DNA from: Bog-473 sp963726135
Lineage (GTDB): Bacteria > Actinomycetota > Acidimicrobiia > Acidimicrobiales > RAAP-2
Direction of reading: 5' to 3'
DNA length: 64,000 nt
NCBI GenBank assembly: GCA_963726135.1
Contig: CAVSBE010000001.1
Coordinates: 62,001 to 126,000 of the forward strand
Shown piece after piece: positions 41,277 to 51,203 of this stretch. A program made the position numbers and the translations under genes. Position 1 is the first letter of the stretch, and every line of letters begins with the position of its first letter. Below the pieces are notes generated by a model, which made no database searches, was not told the origin of the DNA, and worked only from the letters and a program-made list of their open reading frames with translations.

Positions 41277-43628
41277 ATGCCAGTAGTCGAATACCAGCCA
41301 GGTCGCCCCTTCCCCGGCGTGATCGGACGTACGGCGGATGAGTCGGAGCCGGCTTGGTTGGCCCCGACGAGGGCACCGAAGGGCACACCGAACGTCGTCT
41401 TCGTCGTACTCGACGACACTGGCTTCGGGCAGCTCGGGTGCTACGGCAGCCCCATTGAGACGCCCAATCTCGATCAGCTGGCCACGCACGGTTTGCGCTA
41501 CAACAACATGCACACGACGGCCCTTTGCTCGCCGAGTCGTTCGTGCATCATCACGGGCCGCAACCATCACTCCAATGCAATGGCATGTGTCACCGAGTTC
41601 TCCACCGGGTTTCCCGGCTACGACGGGAACGTGCCGTTCGAGAACGGCTTCCTCTCGGAGATCTTGCTCAACCAGGGGTACAACACCTACATGCTCGGCA
41701 AATGGCACCTGATTCCGGCCAGTCAGGAGTCGGCCGCTGGGCCTTACGATCGTTGGCCGCTCGGTCGCGGCTTCGAGCGCTTCTACGGCTTCCTCGGCGG
41801 CGACACGAGTCAATGGAACCCTGACTTGGTCTACGACAACCACCAGGTCGAACCTCCAGCGACGCCGGAAGAGGGCTACCACCTCACCCCGGACCTGGTG
41901 GACAAGGCGATGCAATTCATCGCCGACGCCAAGCAGGTCGACCCCGACAAGCCCTTCTATCTCCACTTCTGCCCGGGAGCCACCCACGCGCCCCACCACG
42001 TCCCCAAGGAATGGGCCGACAAGTACGCCGGACAGTTCGACGACGGCTGGGACGCCTACCGGGAGCGCACCTTTGCGCGCCAGAAGGAACTCGGGATCGT
42101 CCCGGCCGATTGCGAACTCTCTCGCCATGATCCCGACGTGCCCGACTGGGGCTCACTGACGCCTGATCAGCGCCGGCTCTACGCCAGGGAAATGGAGGTC
42201 TTCGCGGGCTTCTTGAGCCATACCGACCACCACACCGGCCGCCTTATCGAGTTCCTGCGCTCTATCGAAGAGCTCGACAACACCTTGATCATGGTCGTCT
42301 CGGACAACGGTGCAAGCGCAGAAGGGGGGGTGACGGGCACCACCAACGAGGCGCAGTTCTTCAACAACTGCCCCGAGACCGTGGAAGACGGCCTCAAGGT
42401 GATCGACGAGCTCGGCGGACCCAAGCACTTCAACCATTACCCGTGGGGCTGGACGTTTGCCGGGAACACGCCGCTGCGGCGCTGGAAGCGAGAGGTTTAC
42501 CGCGGGGGATCGAGCGATCCGTTCATCGTGCATTGGCCCGCCAACATCAAGGCACAAGGTGAGGTGCGGACACAGTACGCACACATCATCGACATGGTGC
42601 CCACCGTCCTCGACCTGCTCGGCATCGACCCGCCGGCGACCATCAAGGGCGTGCCGCAGTCACCCATTCAGGGCGTGAGCTTTGCCCACACGCTCAACGA
42701 CGGAACGGCGCCGACCAAGCATCACACGCAGTACTTCGAGATGATCGGGAACCGGGCCATCGACCACGACGGGTGGCGGGCGGTGTGCCCCTGGCCGGGC
42801 CCGTCGTTTGCAGAGGCCAAGCTACCCTTCGGCGCACCGATCTCCGCCGATGCGCTCAGCGAGCTCGACGCCTCGGGCTGGGAGCTCTACCACGTCGCCG
42901 AGGACTTCACAGAGAGCCACAACGTCGCCGCCGACAACCGTGATCGCCTGATCGCGCTCATCGGCACCTGGTACGCAGAGGCCGGTAAATACAACGTGCT
43001 GCCCGTGGATGGCAGCGCGTTGAATCGACTGCTCGTGGAGCGCCCCTTATTGGCCGCGCCCCGCGACCGCTACGTGTACTTCGCCGACACCCAGTCGGTG
43101 CCCTACTTCGCCGGACCCAAGACGCTCAATCGGCCGCACGCCATCACAGCCGACGTCGAGATCCCCAAGGGCGGTGCCGAAGGAGTGCTGTTCTCCCAGG
43201 GCGCTGTCCCCGGGGGCTACTCCTTCTTCGTCAAGGGCGGCAAGCTCGTCTACGTCCACAACTACGTGGGCCGGGACTACTTCAAGGTGGAGTCCGAAAC
43301 CACACTGCCCGAGGGCCGCCACAAGCTGCGCTTCGAGTTCGAGCCGACTGGGGACCTGAACCTGCTCGAGGGCAAGGGTGCCCCGGGCCGCTTCCAGCTC
43401 TACGTCGACGGTGACCTCGTCGGCGAAACGGACGTGCCCTACACGACGCCTATGATCTTGAACCCTGGGGCGCTCACCTGCGGGGCGAACCCGGGATCGT
43501 CGGTGACGCCCGACTACGTCGCACCGTTCAGGTTCACGGGCACGATCCACACCGTCACCGTCGACGTCAGCGGTGACCTGATCGTGGACACCGAGGCCGA
43601 GATGCGTGTGGCCATGGCCCGTCAGTAG
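41277..43628 (+). CDS. Arylsulfatase (type I, formylglycine-dependent)
   Basis: A 783-residue sulfatase. The sulfatase signature is LCSPSRSCIITGR with C84 as the residue converted to formylglycine. Metal-binding VFVVLDDTGFGQLGCYG precedes it, and MLGKWHLIP and MVVSDNGASAEGG supply the remaining active-site residues. The long C-terminal part (~590-783) is a beta-sandwich common in actinobacterial sulfatases of this size. No signal peptide is seen, so it is probably cytoplasmic. No formylglycine-generating enzyme gene is seen in the window. It may release sulfate from sulfate esters under sulfur limitation or serve stress metabolism. Confidence 0.93.
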   Translation: MPVVEYQPGRPFPGVIGRTADESEPAWLAPTRAPKGTPNVVFVVLDDTGFGQLGCYGSPIETPNLDQLATHGLRYNNMHTTALCSPSRSCIITGRNHHSNAMACVTEFSTGFPGYDGNVPFENGFLSEILLNQGYNTYMLGKWHLIPASQESAAGPYDRWPLGRGFERFYGFLGGDTSQWNPDLVYDNHQVEPPATPEEGYHLTPDLVDKAMQFIADAKQVDPDKPFYLHFCPGATHAPHHVPKEWADKYAGQFDDGWDAYRERTFARQKELGIVPADCELSRHDPDVPDWGSLTPDQRRLYAREMEVFAGFLSHTDHHTGRLIEFLRSIEELDNTLIMVVSDNGASAEGGVTGTTNEAQFFNNCPETVEDGLKVIDELGGPKHFNHYPWGWTFAGNTPLRRWKREVYRGGSSDPFIVHWPANIKAQGEVRTQYAHIIDMVPTVLDLLGIDPPATIKGVPQSPIQGVSFAHTLNDGTAPTKHHTQYFEMIGNRAIDHDGWRAVCPWPGPSFAEAKLPFGAPISADALSELDASGWELYHVAEDFTESHNVAADNRDRLIALIGTWYAEAGKYNVLPVDGSALNRLLVERPLLAAPRDRYVYFADTQSVPYFAGPKTLNRPHAITADVEIPKGGAEGVLFSQGAVPGGYSFFVKGGKLVYVHNYVGRDYFKVESETTLPEGRHKLRFEFEPTGDLNLLEGKGAPGRFQLYVDGDLVGETDVPYTTPMILNPGALTCGANPGSSVTPDYVAPFRFTGTIHTVTVDVSGDLIVDTEAEMRVAMARQ

Positions 43629-43636
43629 GCTCGGCC

Positions 43637-44525
43637 GTGAGCCAGCCTGAGCAATCTGGCGTACAGGGCAACGAACGCCAACACCATCGAAGGCTGCACC
43701 GCGGCGTTGCTGCCGTCGGTGACAAGTACTCAGGGTCGTCGATGGAGCACCTCTGGAACCGGCTGAACGCGATGGATTTCATCAACAAAGGAATGCTCTT
43801 CGCCGCGATCCTCCTCCTCTGCTTCTTCCCCTTCATCATCGTCGCCAATGCTCTGGCCGGACAGAGTGCGGTCACCGGACTGGTTCGGCACTTAGGTCTC
43901 AACCAGGAGGCGGCCAAGGACGTGAGTGGGCTCTTCGCTTCGTCCTCCGCCACCTCCAATGCCGTCACCGGCACCGCCTGGCTCTTCTTCATTTTGGGTG
44001 GGATCGCAGCGGCGACGGCGGTGCAGGACCTCTACGAACGGTCCTTCGAGTTGGAATCGGGAGGCATGAAGGACATCGGCCGCCGGATCGTTTGGCTGGC
44101 TGTGACTGTGGGTGGCTCAGCCCTGGCCGGGGTGGCCGGCGCCGTGGTTCCACTCATGGGGTGGCCCCGTGGTGCTGGCCATCGTGGGACTCGGCGCTCT
44201 GACGCTCTATTGGTGGTTCACGACGTGGTTTCTGCTCGGTGGGAGGGCGTCATGGCGGGCCACGTTCCCCTCGGCCGTGGCGACAGCGCTCTTCTGGGTG
44301 GGAATGGAGGTGGTCTTCTCGTTCATCTTCTCAAGCACGGTGATCTCCGATGACAAGAAGTACGGGCCCATCGGAATCGTCTTCGCACTGATGTCCTGGT
44401 TGATCGCGATCGGGGTCGTGATCATCCTTGGCGCGGTGGTCGGAGTGGTGTGGCGCGAACGAGGCCTGTCGTGGTCTGGCGCACTCCGACGTCTCAGGAG
44501 ACGACCGCATCCGATCGACCAATGA
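43637..44525 (+). CDS. YihY/BrkB-family membrane protein, frame broken near 44,160
   Basis: A multi-span membrane protein of the YihY (UPF0761) family. The first part (MEHLWNRLNAMDFINKGMLFAAILLLCFFPFII, from the internal ATG at ~43,742) and WLFFILGGIAAATAVQDLYERSF are in one frame. VVLAIVGLGALTLYWWFTTWFLL and the remainder to GALRRLRRRPHPIDQ are in another. Deleting one base in GGGGTGG at 44158-44164 joins them as PLMGGPVVLAIVG. It starts eight bases after the arylsulfatase stop at GTG 43637, although family similarity begins only at the ATG near 43,742. Confidence 0.78.
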
Positions 44526-44579
44526 GGTGAGTTGCTTCTACGGTGAAGCCGCAGAGGTGTCACCCGTCGCAGGGCCGGT

Positions 44580-45398
44580 ATGGGACTCGTGACAGGCGCA
44601 CCCGACATTTCGAACAGCCCAACTCGACCTGCCTTACGACGAGGGCTGATCCGCGAGGCCGCGAGGGCCTCCGACAGCTATGGCCTGCTCCTTGTCTTGG
44701 TCGCGATGGACTACCTCGTCCTTTCGGTTGGTTGGACGAATGGTACGCCCATCGTTCTCGCCACTGCCCTCATCGGCATCACGGCCCTGCTCGCCTTCCA
44801 CACGTCGCATGTGCGGGGCCACGTCCTGGTAGCCGTGCAAGTGGGTGCCGTCCTTGCCTTCGTGGCGTCGATCGTGGCCACGGTCGCCGGAGGTGACGTC
44901 GCCAAAGGGGTGGTGTTCGTCATCAGTGCGCTGTTGATCCTCACCAGCCCTGTCGTCATCCTTTCGAGGATCTTGAGACATCCCCAGGTGACGGCAGAAA
45001 CCCTCCTTGGAGCAGTCTGTGTGTACATCCTCCTCGGGCTGGTGTTCTCCTATTCGGACTACGCCTTCCAACTCGTCGGGGGAGGCTCGTTCTTCGCCCA
45101 GTCCGGCACGCACGACGCTCCGGACTTTGTGTACTACAGCTACATCACCATGACGACGGTCGGGTACGGCGACCTCACGCCTGCGGTCGGTCTCCCTCGG
45201 ACCATGGCCGTCATCGAAGCCCTTACTGGTCAAATCTTCCTGGTGGTCTTGGTCGCTCGCCTGGTCTCCATGTACCAGCCCAAGACTCGGGGCGCTCGAC
45301 TTCGGAATCTTGAAGAATCCACGGTCGCAGACAGCACCGGGGGCGTACCCGTTGGCTCGGAGACCTCAGATGACACCGACTCTGCGAGTGGGTCCTGA
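44580..45398 (+). CDS. Two-pore-loop-type potassium channel-like membrane protein
   Basis: A 272-residue protein with five to six hydrophobic segments and the pore motif TTVGYGD at about residues 191-198 (YSYITMTTVGYGDLTPAVG), the canonical K+ selectivity filter. The final membrane helix is MAVIEALTGQIFLVVLVARLVSMY, and the C-terminal tail is acidic and Ser-rich, with no RCK domain. It belongs to the small ion-channel (Ion_trans_2) group. A second, different channel-like gene lies at 60,381. Confidence 0.9.
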   Translation: MGLVTGAPDISNSPTRPALRRGLIREAARASDSYGLLLVLVAMDYLVLSVGWTNGTPIVLATALIGITALLAFHTSHVRGHVLVAVQVGAVLAFVASIVATVAGGDVAKGVVFVISALLILTSPVVILSRILRHPQVTAETLLGAVCVYILLGLVFSYSDYAFQLVGGGSFFAQSGTHDAPDFVYYSYITMTTVGYGDLTPAVGLPRTMAVIEALTGQIFLVVLVARLVSMYQPKTRGARLRNLEESTVADSTGGVPVGSETSDDTDSASGS

Positions 45399-45753
45399 GA
45401 GTGTTCCCGGCGATGATGGGCCGTCCGGGGGGATTTCTAGCCGGCATGTCCACCTTCCTTAAGCCGGTCGGTCGGGCTTCCTGTGGAGTCGCCCTCCCTC
45501 CCTTGTCCGGCTTCCGGCCGTTTCTGGCCCTCCTGCCTTCCTTGGTGTCGACATCACACAGTGGAGAAGGCAAGGGGGCCCCGCGGAAACGGGACGAAAC
45601 CCCCGCGCGGCGGGGCCGGCAGGCCACCGGGGCGGGGCGCACCGGGGCCGGGGCGCACGGGGCGGGGCGCACCGGGCGGGGCGGGGCAGTGCAAGCAAAT
45701 GCGCTTTTGCTCCTGCCCCACTCAAGCAGGCACTTTCGGGACAGGGCGTCCTG
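45399..45753. other. Intergenic region containing GC-rich repeat copy B
   Basis: I see no gene in this stretch between the channel and the aquaporin. It consists almost entirely of the dispersed element, copy B (separate entry). Confidence 0.55.
45462..45743 (+). repeat. GC-rich dispersed palindromic element, copy B
   Basis: Reverse-complement relative of copy A over its whole length. Its bases 45565-45667 are identical over 103 bp, inverted, to copy C (61024-61126). The arms CCGTTTCTGGCCCTCCTGCC and GAGAAGGCAAGGGGGCC...GGAAACGG form an imperfect hairpin around the spacer CGACATCACACAGTGG (45549-45564). Downstream is a tract of GGGGCGGGGCGCACC repeats. Confidence 0.88.
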
Positions 45754-46662
45754 TTACTTCAGCCCGTCTTCCGGTGCCGAAGGTGCAGGATCGGGAGCAC
45801 CAATGGTTTCAGGACGCCACTCCGTGCCAAGCGTCCCCTGAGCTGCCTTGGTTCCCGATGTGCCGCCGCCCGGACCACGCAACACGTAGGCGATTCCAAC
45901 TGCGATGGCACCGCCAGCAATCGGTCCTGCCAAGTACACCCACCATGATGTCCAATCATTGAAGACGAGGGCTGGTCCGAGCGAACGGGCAGGATTCATA
46001 GATGCGCCGCTAACCGGTGCAGCCCACATTCCAGCGAGTGCGATGTAAAACCCGACGCCGAGGGCCGCAATAGGACCGAGCTGCTGAGCACCAGAGGCGG
46101 TGCCAAGGATCACGCTCACCAGCCCGGCAGTGAGGACCATCTCCGTCAAGAAGGCAGTCAGATTGGTGACACCGTGGCCAGGCAGTGTCAGTCCTGCTGG
46201 TCCGAACTTGCCGAGCATCCCCCACAGCAGGAGTGCGGCGAGGCCGGCTCCGACGAACTCAGCGACGATGTATGCCGGAACACGCTTCCAGGGGAAGTTA
46301 CCTCGTATTGCGAACGCCAACGTGACCGCCGGGTTGAGGTGCGCACCGGACACGGCCCCCATGAAGAGGATGATCGCGGAGACCATCAGAGCGGGGGCCA
46401 CTACCCGGACGGCCAGAGGGATGGAGCCGGGGAATCGGGCATCGACGATGCTGCCACCGACGGCTACCAGTACAAGCAGGAAGGTCCCAAGGACCTCCGA
46501 GAAGAGTCGTCGTCCCTCGTAGCGGTCATCCCAGAAGTCGAACGCCTCCGCGACGGAGTTCGGTTGCCCCATGGAACGCAGCGAAACACTTGCGTGGACG
46601 AGCTGTTCCTGGTGGCGAGCGATCTCTTGCTGGACATCCGCGTTCGTCTGCTGGGTCGTCAT
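45754..46662 (-). CDS. Aquaporin (MIP family)
   Basis: A 302-residue channel with six membrane spans. Both half-helix motifs are intact: SGAHLNPAVT (NPA 110-112) and SGASMNPARS (NPA 223-225). NPARS rather than NPARD after the second NPA favours a water-type aquaporin over a glycerol facilitator. A ~50-residue helical N-terminal extension and a Pro-rich C-terminal tail are unusual for AqpZ. I chose the ATG at 46662, preceded by GGGAGGCAGC; a longer upstream reading lacks similarity. Confidence 0.92.
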   Translation of the reverse strand: MTTQQTNADVQQEIARHQEQLVHASVSLRSMGQPNSVAEAFDFWDDRYEGRRLFSEVLGTFLLVLVAVGGSIVDARFPGSIPLAVRVVAPALMVSAIILFMGAVSGAHLNPAVTLAFAIRGNFPWKRVPAYIVAEFVGAGLAALLLWGMLGKFGPAGLTLPGHGVTNLTAFLTEMVLTAGLVSVILGTASGAQQLGPIAALGVGFYIALAGMWAAPVSGASMNPARSLGPALVFNDWTSWWVYLAGPIAGGAIAVGIAYVLRGPGGGTSGTKAAQGTLGTEWRPETIGAPDPAPSAPEDGLK

Positions 46663-46777
46663 GCTGCCTCCCTTGTCATCCCCCCCGACGCAATGGTCAT
46701 CGACTCTAGTGCGGGAACTTGCGTGAACTGCCCTTGGCATCCTCGCCGTAGGCAGCTCGTTGGGTATCGTCTGAGTT

Positions 46778-47068
46778 GTGGCCGACATTCCCGTGACCGC
46801 CGTCGGGTATTCGATAGTCAGCCCGAAAACCCTGCGGCCACAGAAGTACCGAAAGGTTTGCAGCGCCGCCGGGATGGATCCCACCGAACGGGGTTGGGGG
46901 TTCCTCCGCTGCCTCGACACGGATGGGAAACGGCTCACTCTCGTAACCGAGGACGTGGCCTACATGGAGTTGCTCATAGCTGGCAGAAAGGCTGGGGCAT
47001 TGGAGGAACTGGACGTGCCCGTAGGAACGTTCCCCATTACCAGGGCGGGCTGGCCGGGCGACTGGTAG
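46778..47068 (+). CDS. Small hypothetical protein
   Basis: A 96-residue protein of unknown family, start GTG. It is soluble, with strands like ITAVGYSIV and LTLVTEDVAYMELLIAGRKAGALEEL. It is divergent from the aquaporin (115 bases between starts) and convergent with the Cas1-like remnant. Coding character is acceptable but no motif is recognised. Confidence 0.5.
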   Translation: MADIPVTAVGYSIVSPKTLRPQKYRKVCSAAGMDPTERGWGFLRCLDTDGKRLTLVTEDVAYMELLIAGRKAGALEELDVPVGTFPITRAGWPGDW

Positions 47069-47131
47069 CAACTTTCGCTCCGACATTGCGGCTTCGACGG
47101 ATCCGGGCACGGTGTCTCGTTGTCCCGTTGA

Positions 47132-47153
47132 CGAATGATGGCTAAATCATTCG
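47132..47153. terminator. Hairpin between convergent genes
   Basis: Perfect 8-bp arms CGAATGAT (47132-47139) and ATCATTCG (47146-47153) around the loop GGCTAA, placed between the convergent stops at 47068 and 47199. It could be a bidirectional terminator, although no T-run follows. Confidence 0.5.
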
Positions 47154-47198
47154 ATCGAGGGTGCACCGTTCGCTGCCGGGAGGGGGCGCGGCCCGGGG

Positions 47199-47978
47199 CT
47201 ACGCCGAGGGTCCGGTCGAATCGCCAACTAGCCATTCTAGAGCGCGCCAGGTCGATGCGTGAGGGGTGAATTTCCCGGCACGAACCTGGGACGCGAAGGC
47301 TTTCGAGATCCCGGTTGCCGCCGTGATCTCGGCCAATGTCACCTTCGCGAGGCCGGGCAGAATCTCCCGGCAAAAGTATTTCGGGTCATTGGACTCGACG
47401 GGATGGGTGTCGCCCCATTTCCGTTGTGTCTTTCTTCGTGCGGCGATGGCTGCGCCCCGCCGGCCTCGCAGTTCCGCCGTCTGCCCTGGATCCGCCTTAA
47501 TGCACTCGTCGCATCGCACGTGCCGATGGTTTACGACCTGCCCGCCGCAGTCCGGGCAGTTCCACGGCGCCGCCGCCCTCACCGAAGCCCTCTGACGGGC
47601 GGTAGTCGACCTGGCCGCGGAGCGGGCCGCTGACTTGCGGGCCTTCACGACGGCCTGGGCCTTGCGGTGACCTGTCCTTGTCAGGGGCGTAACCGGCACG
47701 TACTTGCCCGCCATGGCCTGGCCGAGACCGTGTGCCATCCGCTCGGCGATCGGAGCCAAGGCCTGCGCCCACCTAGGCATCGTCTCGGCCAGCTCGTGGG
47801 TCAGCGGTGCCTTGAGGCGACAATGGCCGTCGGCGGTCTCGGTGAACTCGGCCTTGCGGAACGTGCGACGCTCCAGGAGGTCGAGGTATACGGGCACCTT
47901 GGTACCGGGCGGTCCCATGATTCTCAGAATTTCGCGGGCGTTCCGGGTCTCGGTCCGCCCCAGACCCAAATAGTTCAT
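47199..47978 (-). CDS. Cas1 C-terminal remnant with zinc finger and HTH-like tail
   Basis: A 259-residue protein. Residues ~28-105 (YLDLLERRTFRKAEFTET, RLKAPLTHELAETMPRWAQALAPI) match my knowledge of the C-terminal helical lobe of actinobacterial Cas1 endonucleases. These often carry a C-terminal extension with a CxxC...CxxC finger (here C141, C144, C156, C159) and a final HTH-like segment (REILPGLAKVTLAEITAATGIS). The first ~25 residues do not match Cas1, and the Cas1 catalytic core (Glu, His and Asp ligands) is absent. No Cas2, effector or array is nearby. It lies 15 bases after the DHA2 transporter, as if the gene's 5' half had been replaced. Confidence 0.6.
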   Translation of the reverse strand: MNYLGLGRTETRNAREILRIMGPPGTKVPVYLDLLERRTFRKAEFTETADGHCRLKAPLTHELAETMPRWAQALAPIAERMAHGLGQAMAGKYVPVTPLTRTGHRKAQAVVKARKSAARSAARSTTARQRASVRAAAPWNCPDCGGQVVNHRHVRCDECIKADPGQTAELRGRRGAAIAARRKTQRKWGDTHPVESNDPKYFCREILPGLAKVTLAEITAATGISKAFASQVRAGKFTPHASTWRALEWLVGDSTGPSA

Positions 47979-47993
47979 CGATCTTGCTCATAG

Positions 47994-49622
47994 CTAAGTG
48001 GTCACGACTGCGGGAGTCGCTGTCTTCCGACGAGCAGGCCTCGAATGGGGGAGCTCTCTGGTGAACCCGAGCGAGATGAGAGCGAGGAGCGCGGCGGCCA
48101 ACAGCCCGGCCTTGAGCGATCGGAGCTGGGCCGCCTCGTAGTCGTCGACGAGCGCCGCAGCCGTCGCGTCGTCGAGACCTGCCTTCTTTGCCGCGGCGTC
48201 GATCTGCGTCGAGGACACGAAATTGGTGTTGGAACCCGCAGCCACGCCCACCTGCGCGGACACGTCGGCGCTGATGCGGGGATCGTGCTGCACATTGGAG
48301 ATGAAGGTACTCGTCAGGCCTATGAGCACGATTGCCCCAATCAGCGCAACTCCGAGCGACGAGCCCAGCTGTTGACCCGTGTACTGCAGTCCACCCGCCT
48401 CGCTGCGGCCCGAATCCTCGACGGAAGACTGGACCACGTTGCCCAGCTGGGAGATCATCAGGCCCATTCCGATGCCGAGTATTGCCATGCCGAGAGCGAA
48501 GCCCGTGTTGGACAAGGTGGGCTTGATGGTCGCGAGTAGGACGAGGGCACCGGCCAGAGTCACGATCAGACCGCTCTGGACGATCGCCCGGACAGCAAAA
48601 CGATTCGATAGTCGTGAGCCCATTGCCGCGGTCACGAACATGGTGATCGAGATGGGCAGCATCTTGATCCCGGTCTCGAGCGCGCTGAGCCCGAGGACCA
48701 ACTGGAGATAGAGCGGAACGACGAAGAAGATGCCCATCAAGATGAGGTTCTGGCTGAACATCCCGATCAGCCCCGACCGCACCGGCGGGATGCGGGCCAG
48801 CGAGAGATGGACCAGCGGGTCGCGATTGGTGTCCTCGCGGTGTCGTTGCCAGGTCACGAATCCCCACAGCAAGATCCCACCGGCCGCGAGGACGAACAGC
48901 GTCAGCGAGAACCCGAAGATGGTGATGGGCGAGTTCTTGGGCTTCACCCAGCCCCACGTGCTCGACTCCAGGACGCCGTAGACGAAGACGCCGAGACCGG
49001 CAGCCGACAGCACCGAGCCGACGACGTCCAACTTCGGGGCGGGGTCTGGGCGAGGAGCGTCCTCCACCTTCCGCGTCATGATCAGGATGAAGGCGGCAAT
49101 GAATACCTCGCCGACGAATACGATCCGCCAGGTGAGCACGGTCGTCGCCCAGCCGCCGACAATGGGACCGACGGCGATTCCCGCACCGGCGACGCCACCT
49201 ATGACGGCGTAGGCGGCCTTACGCCGGGTTCCTTCGAAGTTGCCGGCTATCAACGCCGCCAGCGCGGGAAAGACGAGCGAGGCGCCGATGCCCTCGAGCA
49301 CCGACCATCCCAGAGCCAGGGTGGCCACCGACTGCGACAACGCCGTCAACAGCGAGCCACAGGCATAGATGACCAGACCAATGACGAAGGCTCGGCGGCG
49401 ACCGATGATGTCGCCGATTTTGGCCCCGGTGAGGATGAGCATGGCCATGACCAGGCAGTAGAGGGTGATGACCGCCTGGATGGTGGTGACCGTGGTGTGG
49501 AAGTCGTGCACCAGTGAGCTGATCGAGACGTTCATCACGGACTGGTCGAGGACCATGAGGAACTGCGCCGTGGCCAAGGCGACCAGCGCCAACCCGCCCT
49601 TGCTCACTTTGGTGTCAACCAT
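47994..49622 (-). CDS. DHA2-family MFS drug/proton antiporter
   Basis: A 542-residue, 14-span transporter of the EmrB/QacA group. LALVALATAQFLMVLDQSVMNVS is span 1 with the conserved D (motif D1), LTGAKIGDIIGRRRAF is motif A, and GGVAGAGIAVGPIVGGW is motif C of antiporters. A ~60-residue extracytoplasmic loop before the last span is usual. It probably exports lipophilic drugs. ATG at 49622. No adjacent TetR or MarR regulator is seen. Confidence 0.92.
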   Translation of the reverse strand: MVDTKVSKGGLALVALATAQFLMVLDQSVMNVSISSLVHDFHTTVTTIQAVITLYCLVMAMLILTGAKIGDIIGRRRAFVIGLVIYACGSLLTALSQSVATLALGWSVLEGIGASLVFPALAALIAGNFEGTRRKAAYAVIGGVAGAGIAVGPIVGGWATTVLTWRIVFVGEVFIAAFILIMTRKVEDAPRPDPAPKLDVVGSVLSAAGLGVFVYGVLESSTWGWVKPKNSPITIFGFSLTLFVLAAGGILLWGFVTWQRHREDTNRDPLVHLSLARIPPVRSGLIGMFSQNLILMGIFFVVPLYLQLVLGLSALETGIKMLPISITMFVTAAMGSRLSNRFAVRAIVQSGLIVTLAGALVLLATIKPTLSNTGFALGMAILGIGMGLMISQLGNVVQSSVEDSGRSEAGGLQYTGQQLGSSLGVALIGAIVLIGLTSTFISNVQHDPRISADVSAQVGVAAGSNTNFVSSTQIDAAAKKAGLDDATAAALVDDYEAAQLRSLKAGLLAAALLALISLGFTRELPHSRPARRKTATPAVVTT

Positions 49623-49731
49623 TCCTTGATCCTCTTGTGGCAGCAATGAGTGGCGAAGCGCACCCGGGAATGGGGCCCCACTCTGCGTCGCAGTGAGCTA
49701 AGAAACCGTTCGGAGTTGCTCTGGTTGGGAA

Positions 49732-51139
49732 CTAGACGCCAAGCTCTGCTTGAACCGAGCCGTCCTTGATGGCGTCGACGAGCGTCTGATGGTCGAGCGC
49801 ATTCTGGTCGGCGTAGGAGACGGCGAATTCGGCTATAGCCCGATCGAAAGCGTCACCAGACCCCAGGTAGGAAGCGATGGCCACCCGGTCGCCAGACCGG
49901 GCATGAGCCCGAGCCAAGGTCCAGCCACACATCTTCGCGTAGACCAGAAGAGCCTCTGGAACCATGTTGTCGACGTCGGCAGAGACCTTCCAATCCCACA
50001 ACTGGCGGAAGTAGTAGTCGTGAGCGTTGCCGTCCAAGCCGTTCGGGACCCGATGCCAACCAAGAAAGATGTCACTCGAGGCTTGCATGTAGCGCTGCCC
50101 CTCTACGACCCGCTCACCATGGTTCTTGAACGCGCTCTTGCCGCAGAAACGCTCAAGCACGGACGCTTCGGCCTCCTTCATTTGGAGGATAAGGGTGTCC
50201 TCGGCATCGTTTCCACGAAAGAGGGCGACCCAGGCCCGTGTGCCGACACTCCCGACTCCGACGACCTTCCGAGCGATATCGACAAGCTCGTACCTTTCGA
50301 GCAGGTGTCGACGGTCCCTAATCAGCGTTTGTCGGTACGAGCGAATACCCTCGTGGATCATCTTCCGGATCTGCTCAGCGTCCGCTTCGCCATACAGTTC
50401 AATCACCCGAACCAGCAACGGAGGATCGCTCCGGAAGCGCAGCTCACCGTTGACCACCTCAGTCAGCTTCTCCCGAGCCTTCAACTGATCCTTCGATTGC
50501 GCTTTCGCCGCGGTCTTCTGAAAACCCGCCATCACATCGCTACTGACTTCGGAGCCCCACCTTTGAACCACGCCGGCCATGTCGAGGTGGGAGTACCAAG
50601 CCGTCAAATTCGACATTTTGGCGAATTCGCGCATGGCCTCGCGATAGGCAATCACCGAATTCAGTGGCCAATTTCCGACCAGTCTTGGCCGGAAAGTTGC
50701 GGCTGCGGGCGGCAATTTCAAAGCTGGCGCCCAAGCGCTTGAGATCCCATTCGAAGGGGCCCGGGGACGTCTCGTCGAAGTCGTTGACATCGAAGAGCAG
50801 GTCCCGTTCGGGTGAGGCAAAGCCCCCGAAGTTCGACAAGTGGGCGTCGCCGCAAAGTTGGACATCGAGGCTCGTGCGTGGCCCTGTCGAGAGGTCCGCG
50901 GCCATTGGCAGCGCGGCACCTCGGTAGTAGGTGAATGGCGTCGCCGCCATCCGCCCGTAGCGAATTGGGACGAGTTCTGGGACACGAGTCGTCGCCTGTT
51001 CGGCCAGGAGATCGAGCGGCTTCAGCGTGCGGCGGCCGACCGACCATTCGGCGTGGCGTTCTCGAGGTAGCTCACCTCTTGCGGCCTTACCTCTTGCGGC
51101 ACTCTCTTCATGGGTCGGATGCTCAACAGAATTACTCAT
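49732..51139 (-). CDS. DUF2252 protein (kinase-like fold), copy 2, frame broken near 50,650-50,700
   Basis: Paralogue of the gene at 37,222. The N-terminal part has ATPFTYYRGAALPMAADL, LCGDAHLSNFGGFASPER and FDVNDFDETSPGPFEWDLKR. The C-terminal part in another frame runs from SVIAYREAMREFAKM through KVVGVGSVGTRAWVALFRG to DGSVQAELGV. The crossover lies between EIAARSRNFPAKTG and SVIAYREA. Copy 2 lacks the Lys-rich insertion of copy 1. ATG at 51139. All catalytic-looking blocks are conserved, so the break may be an error in the sequence. Confidence 0.82.
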
Positions 51140-51203
51140 CTTATCTCCCTCAATGACGCGCTCGGCTCACTCGTCTACATCCATGCCCGAGTGATACGAG
51201 CGC

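Noticed and set aside
47000..48000. Searched around the Cas1 remnant for a CRISPR array
   Set aside because: No regularly spaced direct repeats of 24-40 bases are visible within several kilobases on either side.
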